A stretch of DNA of 53,312 nucleotides from Bradyrhizobium genosp. SA-3. Its GTDB lineage: Bacteria; Pseudomonadota; Alphaproteobacteria; Rhizobiales; Xanthobacteraceae. Numbering within the stretch: the first letter of the stretch is position 1; each line of letters starts with the position of its first letter. A program made the translations under genes and the position numbers. A model generated the notes under the pieces. The model ran no database searches. It was given only the letters and a program-made list of their open reading frames with translations, and was not told the origin of the DNA. Shown piece after piece: positions 31,185 through 40,996 of this stretch. Location of the stretch: contig NZ_PSRT01000055.1 in the NCBI RefSeq assembly GCF_004212635.1, positions 1 through 53,312 on the forward strand, given 5' to 3'.

Positions 31185-32141
31185 ATGTCATCCGCGTTGC
31201 GCCTCTCGATCATCCTGGTGCTGTTGCTCGCAACCACTGCGTTCGGGTTGATTGCCTACAACATGAACCTGCCGAAACAGGTTCCGGTAGCGGTCACGGA
31301 GCAGGGGCCGGCGCCTCCTTCGACTGTCGGGTATTTTGTTGCGGCGCGTCCGCTGTCGAAAGGTACATTGGCTCGCGATGAAGATTTCGCAGTACGTTCG
31401 GTGCCGCCTGAACGTCTTCCGGCAGGGGCGATTCTTGAAACGCCCGATTCGAAGGTCGGACTTCCCGGCTCTCTGGTTCGCAAGTTCGTCGACGCTGGCA
31501 GTCCGATCACCTTGCAGGATGTATTGCGACCGCGAGATCGGGGTTTCCTGGCCAGCGTCTTGGCACCGGATAGCCGTGCAATCAGCATCAAGGTGGACGA
31601 GGAGTCTGGTGTCTCGGGGCTGATCAGGCCGGGTGATTATGTTGATGTCTTATTGACCCAGGTGTTCGAGAAGGCGGATCCCGCACGTCGGGCCCTGAGC
31701 GAAACCGTTCTGGGAAATGTTCGAGTCATTGCGATCGACCAGGAGATTGTGCAAGGCGGTCGAACCATAAGCTCGGTGGCCGGCAAGCAAGCGCAAACTG
31801 TGTCGTTGGAGCTTGCGCCAGACCAGGTCAAGAAGATCACAGTCGCAAAGCAGATCGGAACGCTCTCCCTGGCCGTACGGGCAGCAGTCGAGCAGTGGGA
31901 TACGGCGGACACTGGCGCCATGTCCAGCTGCGATGTGTCGCCGGAAATTGCTCGCCAGAATGCAGTTGCCGGCCGGACTGCAGCGGTCGTCGTTCATGCT
32001 GGCGGTCAGGTCAAGCAGTACTCGGTCAGGAAGCAGGACTCAGGCGACGGGAATACTACGGTCAACTGCGATGGGTCGGAAGTTTCCCGCCGGGGTGGGA
32101 CGATGGTGGTTCAGGCGGGCAAGTTGCTGGAGAAACGTTGA
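31185..32141 (+). CDS. cpaB: Flp pilus assembly protein CpaB/RcpC
   Basis: A 318-residue periplasmic protein with an N-terminal anchor (LSIILVLLLATTAFGLIAYN), a SAF/antifreeze-like domain (YFVAARPLSKGTLARDEDFAV) and the RcpC/CpaB domain (DSRAISIKVDEESGVSGLIRPGDYVDVLLTQ, VLGNVRVIAIDQEI, SLELAPDQVKKITVAKQIGTLSLAVR). It is thought to support secretin assembly or interaction with peptidoglycan. A C-terminal extension with two Cys (SSCDVSPE, NCDGSEV) follows the core. Its stop overlaps the cpaE start (TGATG). Confidence 0.92.
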   Translation: MSSALRLSIILVLLLATTAFGLIAYNMNLPKQVPVAVTEQGPAPPSTVGYFVAARPLSKGTLARDEDFAVRSVPPERLPAGAILETPDSKVGLPGSLVRKFVDAGSPITLQDVLRPRDRGFLASVLAPDSRAISIKVDEESGVSGLIRPGDYVDVLLTQVFEKADPARRALSETVLGNVRVIAIDQEIVQGGRTISSVAGKQAQTVSLELAPDQVKKITVAKQIGTLSLAVRAAVEQWDTADTGAMSSCDVSPEIARQNAVAGRTAAVVVHAGGQVKQYSVRKQDSGDGNTTVNCDGSEVSRRGGTMVVQAGKLLEKR

Positions 32142-33339
32142 TGAGCGTTAACATTGCAGTCGTCAGTTCGCCTGAAGAAGCTACATCTGTTGTCGCGCGC
32201 AACCGGATCGTCTGTTTTGTAAATGACGAGCTTAGTGCTGCGGCTCTGCGCAAGGGCCTCGAAGGCAGCAACATATCGATCAAGCGTGGCACGATCCGTA
32301 ATGCCATACGGATGCTCGAAACCGACACCGAACTATTCGCGTTGGTGACGGACATCAGTGGAATCGATGATCCATTTGCCGAACTGGAAAGGCTGGCCGG
32401 CGTCTGCCCACCCGATGTCCGGGTGGCTCTGATCGGCGAGAGCAGGGAGATCACCTTCTACCGCGCGCTGATTGAGCTCGGCTTGACCGAGTACCTGCCG
32501 AGGCCGATCACGCGGGACATGGTGCTGGACCAGCTGCGCCCGAAGCTGCTTGGCGAGATGGCGCCGCGTCCGACCGACCGTGGCGGGCATGTGATCTCGA
32601 TCTGTGGTGCGCAGGGCGGCGCCGGCGCAACGAGTATCGCCATCAATCTCGCACTGCAGCTGGCCGAAACCACCAAGGCGAAGGTCGCGCTGCTCGACCT
32701 GCATCTGCAAGGCGGCGAAACAGCAGTGATGTTGGGTGTTCAGCCCGGACCAGGGCTGCGCATCGCTTTGGAGAACCCGATGCGAGCGGACACATTGTTC
32801 CTCGAGCGCGCGGCAATTGAGGTCAACGAGCGGGTTTGCCTGATCTCCGCCGATGAGGAGCTGGATGCGCAGCTCGACATCACCGAGGCTGGCGTGAGAC
32901 ACGTGCTGGGTCTGCTCCGCCAACGGTTCAATTACATCGTTGTCGATGTGCCGGTGCCGTTTTCGCCATCCATCCACCCGGTGATTGCGCTTTCCCGTCA
33001 CGTGCTGGTGCTGCTGGAAGCCGAGGTGACCGGACTTCGCAATGCCCATGCTGTACGCGCTGCCGTCACCAACATCGCCGGCAAAGATCGGGTCTTTACT
33101 TTGCTCAATCGTGCCGATCGCCCCGGCGGTCTACCCAGGGCCGCGGTTGTCAAGGCGTTGGGGGCAGAACCAGACATGGTGGTGCCCGATCTTGGGAAGG
33201 GGATGACTCAGGCGGTCAATCTCGGAATTCCAGCGCTGAATCACGTATCGGCACTGCGACGTCACCTCGCCCCGATCGTACGGGAGATCACGGGGCTCGG
33301 CGCCGAGCGGAAGGGATGGCTGAGGAGGCTGCTCGGATT

Positions 33340-33343
<4 letters not shown>
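32141..33343 (+). CDS. cpaE: Pilus assembly protein CpaE/TadZ
   Basis: A 400-residue protein with a receiver-like N-terminal domain (about 20-135) and a MinD/ParA-like domain (about 145-380). The P-loop reads CGAQGGAGATSIAINLALQL and lacks the usual Lys at both positions of the deviant Walker A (KGGxGKT), as in several TadZ proteins that do not hydrolyse ATP. Other motifs: VALLDLHLQGGETAVMLG and IVVDVPVPFSP. TadZ/CpaE targets the apparatus to its site in the cell. The start at ATG 32141 overlaps the cpaB stop; cpaF starts within its stop codon. Confidence 0.92.
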
Positions 33344-34712
<1,369 letters not shown>

Positions 34713-34716
<4 letters not shown>

Positions 34717-35645
34717 TACCGGAGTCCGTGATCTTCGCTGTTCTGGTGCTCGCTATGTGCGCTGCAGCCAATTCGTTGTGGCTCGACGCCCGGGAGCGAC
34801 GCATGCATCGTCGGCTGGCGGTAGCTCTGCCGGCCTCCCATCCGGCCAGCTTGCCATCCATTCGCCGGTCGGAGACCGGGTCGCGGTCTCTGCTTCTCCA
34901 CCGCCTGGCCAACTACAGGCCCGAGATGGTTCACACCTGGCATCCGGCCTATGTGCTACTGGCCTCAGCCGTTACAGTAGCCGCAGTCTTCTATGCAAAT
35001 CGCGTGCTGGGATTTCCCATTCTCTACGTGTCTGTCGCGGCTGCAATCGCCGCCATAGTGGTCGTGCGAGGTCTGTTTGGATGGCAGCAGCGTCGCTTCG
35101 CCAGTCAACTTTTTCGGCAGCTGCCTGACGCGATCCAGCTGGTAACAAGTACGGTTCGGTCGGGTCTTCCTGTGCACGAAGCATTTCGCACCATCGCGCG
35201 CGAGATGCCGCAACCAACGGCCGGGCAGTTTGCCATCGTATGCAGCGAAGTGAATCTGGGAAGACCCCCAGAGGAAGCCGTCGAAGCCGTCTATCTGCGA
35301 ACGCAAGTGGCAGAGTATGCGATGTTTGCGGTGACACTTGCAGTCCAGTTGAAATCCGGCGGCAGCTTGGCCGAAACCTTGCAGACGCTGGGCGACACAG
35401 TGAGTCAGCGAGTTGCGCTGGCTGCTCGCGCCAAGGCGCTGGCGGGAGAAGTGATTTTCTCCTCGCGAGCACTTACGATCTCGCCCTTGATTGCCGGAAC
35501 GCTGCTATACGCGGCCAATCCGATGAATGTCGATCTGTTGTTCTCTGATCCAACTGGAAACAAGCTTCTGGCTTACGCAATAGCCTCGGTTCTTGTCGGT
35601 CACTTCGTGATAAGTTGGATGGTCAGGCGGGAAACAGAACTATGA
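34713..35645 (+). CDS. tadB: Tad pilus inner-membrane platform protein TadB
   Basis: A 310-residue GspF/TadB protein starting at ATG 34713 (ATGA overlap with cpaF). One N-terminal helix, two central helices (YVLLASAVTVAAVFYANRVL), then the GspF domain: FRQLPDAIQLVTSTVRSGLPVHEAFRTIAREMP, EAVYLRTQVAEYAMFAVTL and GGSLAETLQTLGDTVSQR, and C-terminal helices. Forms the membrane platform with TadC. Confidence 0.93.
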
Positions 35646-36550
35646 CGTTCGGTCTCAGTCTGGTGGCCCTCGCAGTAGCAGCCGGGACTGCGACCTGCTT
35701 GTTGATCATCCGCGAAATGCACGTTCGTGCATTGGACACACGGGTATCAAACGCCGTGATGGGTGTCCCTTACCGGTCAGCACCTTTCAAAGACGTGACC
35801 AGTTGGTTTTCATGGGTCGGCATGCGGTATCGGCGCTTCTATGCCGAGGAAAATCTGGAAGAACTACGAACGATCCTTCAATCATCAGGCTTCAATCATC
35901 ATCGCACCCTGCCGATCTGGATCGGCATCAAGGTCGTCAGCATGTTCTTGTTCCCGGTGATTGCGCTACTTCTTGCGCAGCTTTCGGGAAGGGGGCCTGC
36001 GGACGTGCTGGTCTTTACGCTCATGGGCGTGGTGATTGGAATTGTGGGGCCGCGATTGGTTCTGTCGGTACTGAAACGGCGTTTTGATGCTGCCATTCGG
36101 CTAGGCGCGCCCGATATGATCGATTTGCTGGTTGTGTGCAGCGAAGCGGGAATGGGCATGGAGAGCGGGCTGGGACGGGTCGCGGACGAAATGAAGCAGA
36201 CCAATCCCGCCATGGCGTGGGTACTGCACCGTCTTCTTGACGATCTCCGGATACTGCCAAATCGGATCGAGGCATTCGAGAATTTGGCATCTACCTCAGA
36301 GGGTCTTCGTCGGTTCGGCACAATGATCAGTCAGAGCCTGCAATACGGAACGCCGTTGAGCCAAGCGCTACGCAGTATCGCGACCGACCTGCGGCGGGAA
36401 CGTATTACCAAGCTCGAAGAAAGAGCGCACAAGTTAGGCGCCAAGCTGACCATTCCGATGGTGCTGTTCCTGCTTCCGGCCATGTTTGTCATTATGGGAG
36501 GAAGTCCCGTTCTGCACCTCGTGCGTTCATTTGCCAGCTTCGGTAAGTAG
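35642..36550 (+). CDS. tadC: Tad pilus inner-membrane platform protein TadC
   Basis: A 302-residue GspF/TadC protein; ATG 35642 overlaps the tadB stop. Hydrophobic N-terminal helix, LRTILQSSGFNHHRTLPIWIG, then GspF core: RLGAPDMIDLLVVCSEAGMGMESGLGRVADEM, NLASTSEGLRRFGTMISQSLQYG and TPLSQALRSIATDLRRERITKLEERAHKLGAKLTIPMVLF typical of TadC, ending in a membrane helix. The next gene is an ICMT-like enzyme two bases away. Confidence 0.93.
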   Translation: MTFGLSLVALAVAAGTATCLLIIREMHVRALDTRVSNAVMGVPYRSAPFKDVTSWFSWVGMRYRRFYAEENLEELRTILQSSGFNHHRTLPIWIGIKVVSMFLFPVIALLLAQLSGRGPADVLVFTLMGVVIGIVGPRLVLSVLKRRFDAAIRLGAPDMIDLLVVCSEAGMGMESGLGRVADEMKQTNPAMAWVLHRLLDDLRILPNRIEAFENLASTSEGLRRFGTMISQSLQYGTPLSQALRSIATDLRRERITKLEERAHKLGAKLTIPMVLFLLPAMFVIMGGSPVLHLVRSFASFGK

Positions 36551-36552
36551 CC

Positions 36553-37200
36553 ATGAGCACGATCGCCCTTTCGAAGAACTCTTCTTACGATCGGATCATG
36601 CGACTGTTTGGCAGCATGTGGTTCTTGTTGCTGGCTCTTTGCGTGGCCATCAAAATTGGGGCATCGCTTGCCGATCCCTGGCCATCGCTTCTATCGGGTT
36701 TTTGCCTTGCCATTTTCTACATGCTCCTGGCGCTGTTGATCATCACTCGCTCTCCGGCAAAGGCGCATGCAGACGGCCTGCTCCCTAGAATAGCTGCGTT
36801 CGTCGGCAGCTATTTGCCATGGACGATCAGCTTCCTGGGCAAGACCGACGAAACGCTGCCAAACCTGGCATCGACAGCTTGCGTGCTGGTCGGCACGATC
36901 ATGATGCTTGTCACTATCCGCCATCTAGGTCGGTCGTTCAGTCTGGTGCCACAGGCGCGTTCGGTAGTGCAGACCGGTCCGTATCGATGGATCAAGCACC
37001 CGCTCTATGTCGCAGAAGAAATCGTGGTCCTGGGCGTCGTGTTGCAATACCTGACACTGCTTACGGTGATCGTACTGGTCCTGCATATGGGCATCCAGGT
37101 ATGCCGAATTCTTTACGAAGAAGACCTGCTTCGGCGCAATTGCCCTGAGTATTCCAGCTACGAAGCATCACGCTGGAGAGTGATCCCTTATGTTTGGTGA
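36553..37200 (+). CDS. Isoprenylcysteine carboxyl methyltransferase (ICMT)-family membrane protein
   Basis: 215 residues with five or six membrane helices. The C-terminal part carries the ICMT/PEMT signature: VVQTGPYRWIKHPLYVAEEIVVLG followed by a helix and EEDLLRRNCPEYSSYEASRWRVIP (the E-x7-Y...W pattern of SAM binding). Such enzymes methylate small or lipid-linked carboxyl or amine groups using SAM. It is inserted between tadC and the TadE-like gene with spacings of two and six bases, so it is part of the pilus operon. A role in modifying pilins or lipids is speculation; ICMT proteins are not standard Tad components. Confidence 0.85.
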   Translation: MSTIALSKNSSYDRIMRLFGSMWFLLLALCVAIKIGASLADPWPSLLSGFCLAIFYMLLALLIITRSPAKAHADGLLPRIAAFVGSYLPWTISFLGKTDETLPNLASTACVLVGTIMMLVTIRHLGRSFSLVPQARSVVQTGPYRWIKHPLYVAEEIVVLGVVLQYLTLLTVIVLVLHMGIQVCRILYEEDLLRRNCPEYSSYEASRWRVIPYVW

Positions 37201-37206
37201 GTGGCT

Positions 37207-37728
37207 ATGCGTGGTCGAATTGTCATGGACATGGTTCAAATCGCGACTGCCCGGGCTCTGCGATCGGAAGTGATGGGTATCGGTCGAGGCAGGCGCGCGT
37301 GTCGTAGAAATTCTTTCATCGCGGATCAGCGCGGCGCCGTCGCGTTTGAGACAGTCATCGTTTACATTTTCATGGTGTCGAGCCTGCTCATGCCGCTCGC
37401 CGACGTGGCCGCCGCGGGCTTCCAGTTTATCTCCGCGTGGTCGGCGTTGCGCGGCTTCGGGCAGTATGTCCAGTACTATAATCCGCTCGGTCCCGACGGC
37501 ACGGTGACCTGGAGGTCAGGGCTACAGACAACAGTCGCTGGTCATACCATCGGCAACATCCAGGTCATATGCGGAGACGCAGGCGCTACCTGCTCGTCAG
37601 GCAATATTGCTTCTCCCAAGTACTTTACATTTTCGACAACAGTCACTTTGGCACCGATTGTGTTGAGATCGGTGCTGTGTCCCAACAGTTGTACGTACAC
37701 GCTGCCTTACTCAGAACGCTTTCAGTAG
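37207..37728 (+). CDS. TadE-like pseudopilin
   Basis: 173 residues from ATG 37207 (GTG 37201 is an alternative). A long basic leader (GIGRGRRACRRNSFIADQRG) is followed by AVAFETVIVYIFMVSSLLMPL, a prepilin-like site G/AVAFE with Glu at +5 and a hydrophobic helix. The rest is an exported domain with Cys pairs (VICGDAGATC and CPNSC). Such TadE-like proteins are cleaved by the prepilin peptidase and needed for pilus assembly. The leader is longer than usual, so the true start could be ATG 37225, 37231 or 37273. Confidence 0.75.
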   Translation: MRGRIVMDMVQIATARALRSEVMGIGRGRRACRRNSFIADQRGAVAFETVIVYIFMVSSLLMPLADVAAAGFQFISAWSALRGFGQYVQYYNPLGPDGTVTWRSGLQTTVAGHTIGNIQVICGDAGATCSSGNIASPKYFTFSTTVTLAPIVLRSVLCPNSCTYTLPYSERFQ

Positions 37729-37736
37729 GTGTTTCC

Positions 37737-39107
37737 ATGCGTAATCTGCTCCGTTCCCGACGAGGCTCGGCCGCATTCGCAACAGTCATCGCCCTCGTGC
37801 CGCTGATCGGAGCGGTTGCACTCGGGGCCGAGGCCGGATCGTGGTACGTCACCCACCAGCACGCGCAGAACGCCGCCGATGCGGCAGCGTACTCGGGCGC
37901 CTTGCGGCTTGCATGCGTGATTGCTGGTGCGACGACCTGCGATCCACAATCAGTGGATTATCGCGGCAAGGAATTTGCGGCACAAAACGCGTTCTGCAAC
38001 TCCGGCGACAACACCGCCTATCCGGGCACAAACTGTGCGAGCATCCTCCCGACAGGAATCTCGCACGCCGTGCAGATCGATATCGGCGACTACAATGGGG
38101 CCACGTTCACAACGCCGGCTGCAGGCAATGGTAACGCCGTTCGCGCCAGGGTTAGCCAGCAACAGCCGGCGTACTTGGCCGCAGTGCTGGGTTTGACCAT
38201 CGTCAACATCCCCGCCCAAGCCATTGCGCTGGTCAAGCTGCCCAGCAAGGTGTGCGCCTTGGCGCTTGGACCTGATCCGAGCGGCGGAGGAGCGCTCAAA
38301 ATTGCTGGTAACGTCAGCAACAACGGAACAGGTTGCCCGGTCATGTCGGATTTCAGCGTGCAATTTGCCAGCACTCCGTCTTTCACCGGTTCAGGATGGG
38401 CCGTCTTAGGTACAACTGGCTGTGCTCCAACCAGCCCCTGCGCCAATCCCGGCGTAACGCACAATTACTTCATGCCTCCGGCCCTGGATCCGCTTCGGGG
38501 TCTGAACAATGCGTCCTTCAACACGAGGACAGGAAGTACGACCAGCGCAAATACAAAGCTGGCACAATGCCCCACCAGAACGCCGCCATATCCCAACGGC
38601 AGCAAGTGCTACAACCTTCCGCCCAACGACAGCAGCGGCGCGTATACTGGAAACTTTAGCTGGGGCTCACAGGACTACGTGACTTTTACTGGGTCAGGAA
38701 CATATTTTTTCTACAATGCATCGGTGAATATCACTGGCGCGACCGTCACGGGCACAGGTGTCAACATCGTGCTGCTCGGAAATTCGAGCCTCACGATCAA
38801 TGGCGGGAATATCAATCTCTCCGCCCTTGCCAGCAACCCCACATTTCCTGCGCTGAATGGGGTTCTGATTGACGATCAAACGACTGCGAACGTCAACATC
38901 GGCGGCAATGGCGTAATTAAGCTTGCGGGCGCGATGTATTTTCCCAGGGCCGATGTGTCGTTCGGCGGGAACACGCAGCCTGACAACACGACCTGCTCAG
39001 AAGTGATCGCCCAAAGACTCACCATGAGCGGTGGCGGCTACCTGAGCACGGATGGATGTGCTCCAACTGTAATCGCCTACACCCAAGTCGTCTCTTTGGT
39101 GCAGTGA
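37737..39107 (+). CDS. tadG: Tad pilus assembly protein TadG-like
   Basis: 456 residues from ATG 37737. N-terminal TadG motif: RSRRGSAAFATVIALVPLIG, then GAEAGSWYVTHQHAQNAADAAAYSGAL, the typical TadG/TadE helix and QxAADAAA segment. The long C-terminal part is Gly/Asn/Thr-rich and beta-prone (FTGSGTYFFYNASVNITGAT, VNIVLLGNSSLTINGG, ALNGVLIDDQ, GAMYFPRADVSFGGN), resembling a right-handed beta-helix or polymer-forming domain. No von Willebrand factor A domain is evident, unlike many TadG proteins. It overlaps the next tadE gene (TGATG). Confidence 0.85.
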   Translation: MRNLLRSRRGSAAFATVIALVPLIGAVALGAEAGSWYVTHQHAQNAADAAAYSGALRLACVIAGATTCDPQSVDYRGKEFAAQNAFCNSGDNTAYPGTNCASILPTGISHAVQIDIGDYNGATFTTPAAGNGNAVRARVSQQQPAYLAAVLGLTIVNIPAQAIALVKLPSKVCALALGPDPSGGGALKIAGNVSNNGTGCPVMSDFSVQFASTPSFTGSGWAVLGTTGCAPTSPCANPGVTHNYFMPPALDPLRGLNNASFNTRTGSTTSANTKLAQCPTRTPPYPNGSKCYNLPPNDSSGAYTGNFSWGSQDYVTFTGSGTYFFYNASVNITGATVTGTGVNIVLLGNSSLTINGGNINLSALASNPTFPALNGVLIDDQTTANVNIGGNGVIKLAGAMYFPRADVSFGGNTQPDNTTCSEVIAQRLTMSGGGYLSTDGCAPTVIAYTQVVSLVQ

Positions 39108-39529
39108 TGAGGAAGCTCGACAATCGCGGTGTCGCGGCGTTTGAATTTATCCTCGTGTTCGTGCCGCTTTTCACATTGATGTTCGCCATCTTCGATCTCG
39201 GACGCTATGCGATCACTATGCAGTCCTTGCGGACGCTCGCGAGCGCCGGCGCCCGGGCGGTCATGATCAACTGCTACACGCCTGCCGTGCTTCAAAGCCC
39301 GCCTCAGTCGCCGTCCGGCTGCACCGGCGATCCCCTGCCGTCCACTACCGATAAGCAGAAGGCGGCGCCTTTCCTATTTAGGAATGGTAGTTCCTCGCCG
39401 ACGGTCAGCACCACTGCGGGAGCCGCTGCACTGACCGTGACGGCCTCTCAAGCCGGCTTTGCCATGGTGATGCCGATCTGGGGCACAGCACTCAATGCGC
39501 CGAGCGCGTCCACCCAAATTCCATTCTAA
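39107..39529 (+). CDS. tadE: TadE-family pseudopilin
   Basis: 140 residues from ATG 39107. KLDNRGVAAFEFILVFVPLF is a textbook TadE N-terminus: cleavage after Gly, Glu at +5, then the helix TLMFAIFDLGRYAI. The remainder is small, with two Cys (MINCYTP, SGCTGDP). Probably processed by CpaA. It overlaps tadG and precedes the PAP2-type gene by 21 bases. Confidence 0.88.
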   Translation: MRKLDNRGVAAFEFILVFVPLFTLMFAIFDLGRYAITMQSLRTLASAGARAVMINCYTPAVLQSPPQSPSGCTGDPLPSTTDKQKAAPFLFRNGSSSPTVSTTAGAAALTVTASQAGFAMVMPIWGTALNAPSASTQIPF

Positions 39530-39550
39530 GACACTGCCGGGCATCAGCCG

Positions 39551-40615
39551 ATGAACACTCGAAGAGTCTATGGCGATGGCGATCGCGATGATGCCAGACG
39601 TGAAACCATGGCCAATGCCAACATGAAAGCATCATTGACGCAGGACGTGATGCCAGCCCAATATTTGGGTCCGGTCGCGATCTTCCAGTGGCCCTTGCCT
39701 TGGGCAATGATTTGCCTTCTGCTTGCGGTTGATTTTGTGTGGGCCTCGCAGATTGGGCTGAAAATCAGTGGCGGCGAAATCAAGGCCGGCGTAATCGGTG
39801 CCCTGCTCGCGCTTTCCGCGGCATGCCGCGGCCGCAATCGAGTTTGTGCGAACATGCTCGAGGCAGTTGCTTGGTTGTTCACTTTCGCCGCTACGGCTTC
39901 AGTGCTGACTTACCTCGCTGCCAGTAGTGCATTCCCTCTGCAAGACGTGATGATGGAGCGGTTGGACCGTGCGATTTACTTCGACTGGTCAGCTTGGCAC
40001 GACGCGTTGGTCCACCGACCAATCCTAAACCGTCTGCTGTCGGTGGTCTACAACACCCTCTTTTCGCAGTTCCTTCTTGGGGTCATCTGCTTCTCCAAAA
40101 CGCACAGATCCGCACGCATCGAAGAGCTGATGCTACTGATGTGCGCGACGGTGGCGCCGACAGCGCTGATCTCGGCGATTTGGCCAACGCTGGGTCCGTT
40201 CGCCGCGCAAGGCGGTGGCGACTTATCCTATCTGCGAGATCTGCTGGCACTACGTGCGGGCGGGCCGTGGCATTTCGAGTCGTTGGCGATGCAAGGCATC
40301 ATAGCAATGCCATCGTATCATACGGTTCTGGCCGTGCTGTTCACGTATGCCTTTCGCAGCACCGGCCTGATCGGATATGGAGTCGCAGCGCTGAACGTGG
40401 CGATGCTGTTTTCGATCCCGCCGATCGGCGGACATTATCTAGTCGACGTGCTCGCCGGCGGGGCGCTGGCCCTCGGAGCGATCGCCGTCCAGCGAGCGAT
40501 TCGGCAGTCTAGCGGACTGCGTCCATCTCAGCGTAGCGACGTCGCTTCGAGGCCGCGCCACCAATCGCGCATTCGCGCAATGCGTGGCTCGTCCATCGGG
40601 CGAACAGTAGCCTGA
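39551..40615 (+). CDS. PAP2-family membrane phosphatase/phosphotransferase (inositolphosphotransferase-like)
   Basis: 354 residues (ATG 39608, MANANMK, is a likely alternative start) with about six membrane helices. PAP2-type catalytic motifs: IAMPSYHTVLAVLF (the SxH motif with His) and IPPIGGHYLVDVLAG (the second His and Asp). The layout resembles the PAP2_3 group that includes inositol phosphorylceramide synthase-like enzymes. Tad loci do not normally contain it. In the pilus operon it might recycle lipid carrier phosphate or modify a lipid needed for envelope anchoring; no direct evidence. A basic, Arg-rich tail follows the last helix. Confidence 0.85.
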   Translation: MNTRRVYGDGDRDDARRETMANANMKASLTQDVMPAQYLGPVAIFQWPLPWAMICLLLAVDFVWASQIGLKISGGEIKAGVIGALLALSAACRGRNRVCANMLEAVAWLFTFAATASVLTYLAASSAFPLQDVMMERLDRAIYFDWSAWHDALVHRPILNRLLSVVYNTLFSQFLLGVICFSKTHRSARIEELMLLMCATVAPTALISAIWPTLGPFAAQGGGDLSYLRDLLALRAGGPWHFESLAMQGIIAMPSYHTVLAVLFTYAFRSTGLIGYGVAALNVAMLFSIPPIGGHYLVDVLAGGALALGAIAVQRAIRQSSGLRPSQRSDVASRPRHQSRIRAMRGSSIGRTVA

Positions 40616-40996
40616 TCGATTTGGCCAAACGCCCTGGGGATGGAACTGCGCCAGCGCTACCTGCGGCCAGCGCCTCTGAGCGTGCGAACTGACGTCGCGC
40701 TATTAGCGAAACGGCGGCGGGAACCCTCAAGGCGGTTCCACAGCAGGACAGTTCCAAGAAGGCAGAAAGTGGTGCTCGCAGGCAACATTGCGAAGTTTTC
40801 TCTGCCCTCGCCGCAGTGCGGTAAGCGTCTCTTCTTGCAGGAGGCAGCATGAGGGATGATGATCTTGGAAATAGGCAGTAACGATTTGTAGTCGTACAGA
40901 TTGTAAGCTCTGCGACGTGGTGCGCAGAGGGAACTGTTGGGGACATCGAGTACGTAGATTTGCGGGACAGCCGCGGATCGCAGCGGGGGAACTCGA
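40616..40996. other. 381-base intergenic region before cpaC
   Basis: No gene is supported. The region separates the main Tad operon from cpaC, so cpaC may have its own promoter. A lower-GC stretch at about 40850-40905 (GATGATGATCTTGG, TTGTAGTCGTACAG) is the likely promoter zone, but I cannot assign -35/-10 boxes. Confidence 0.4.
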
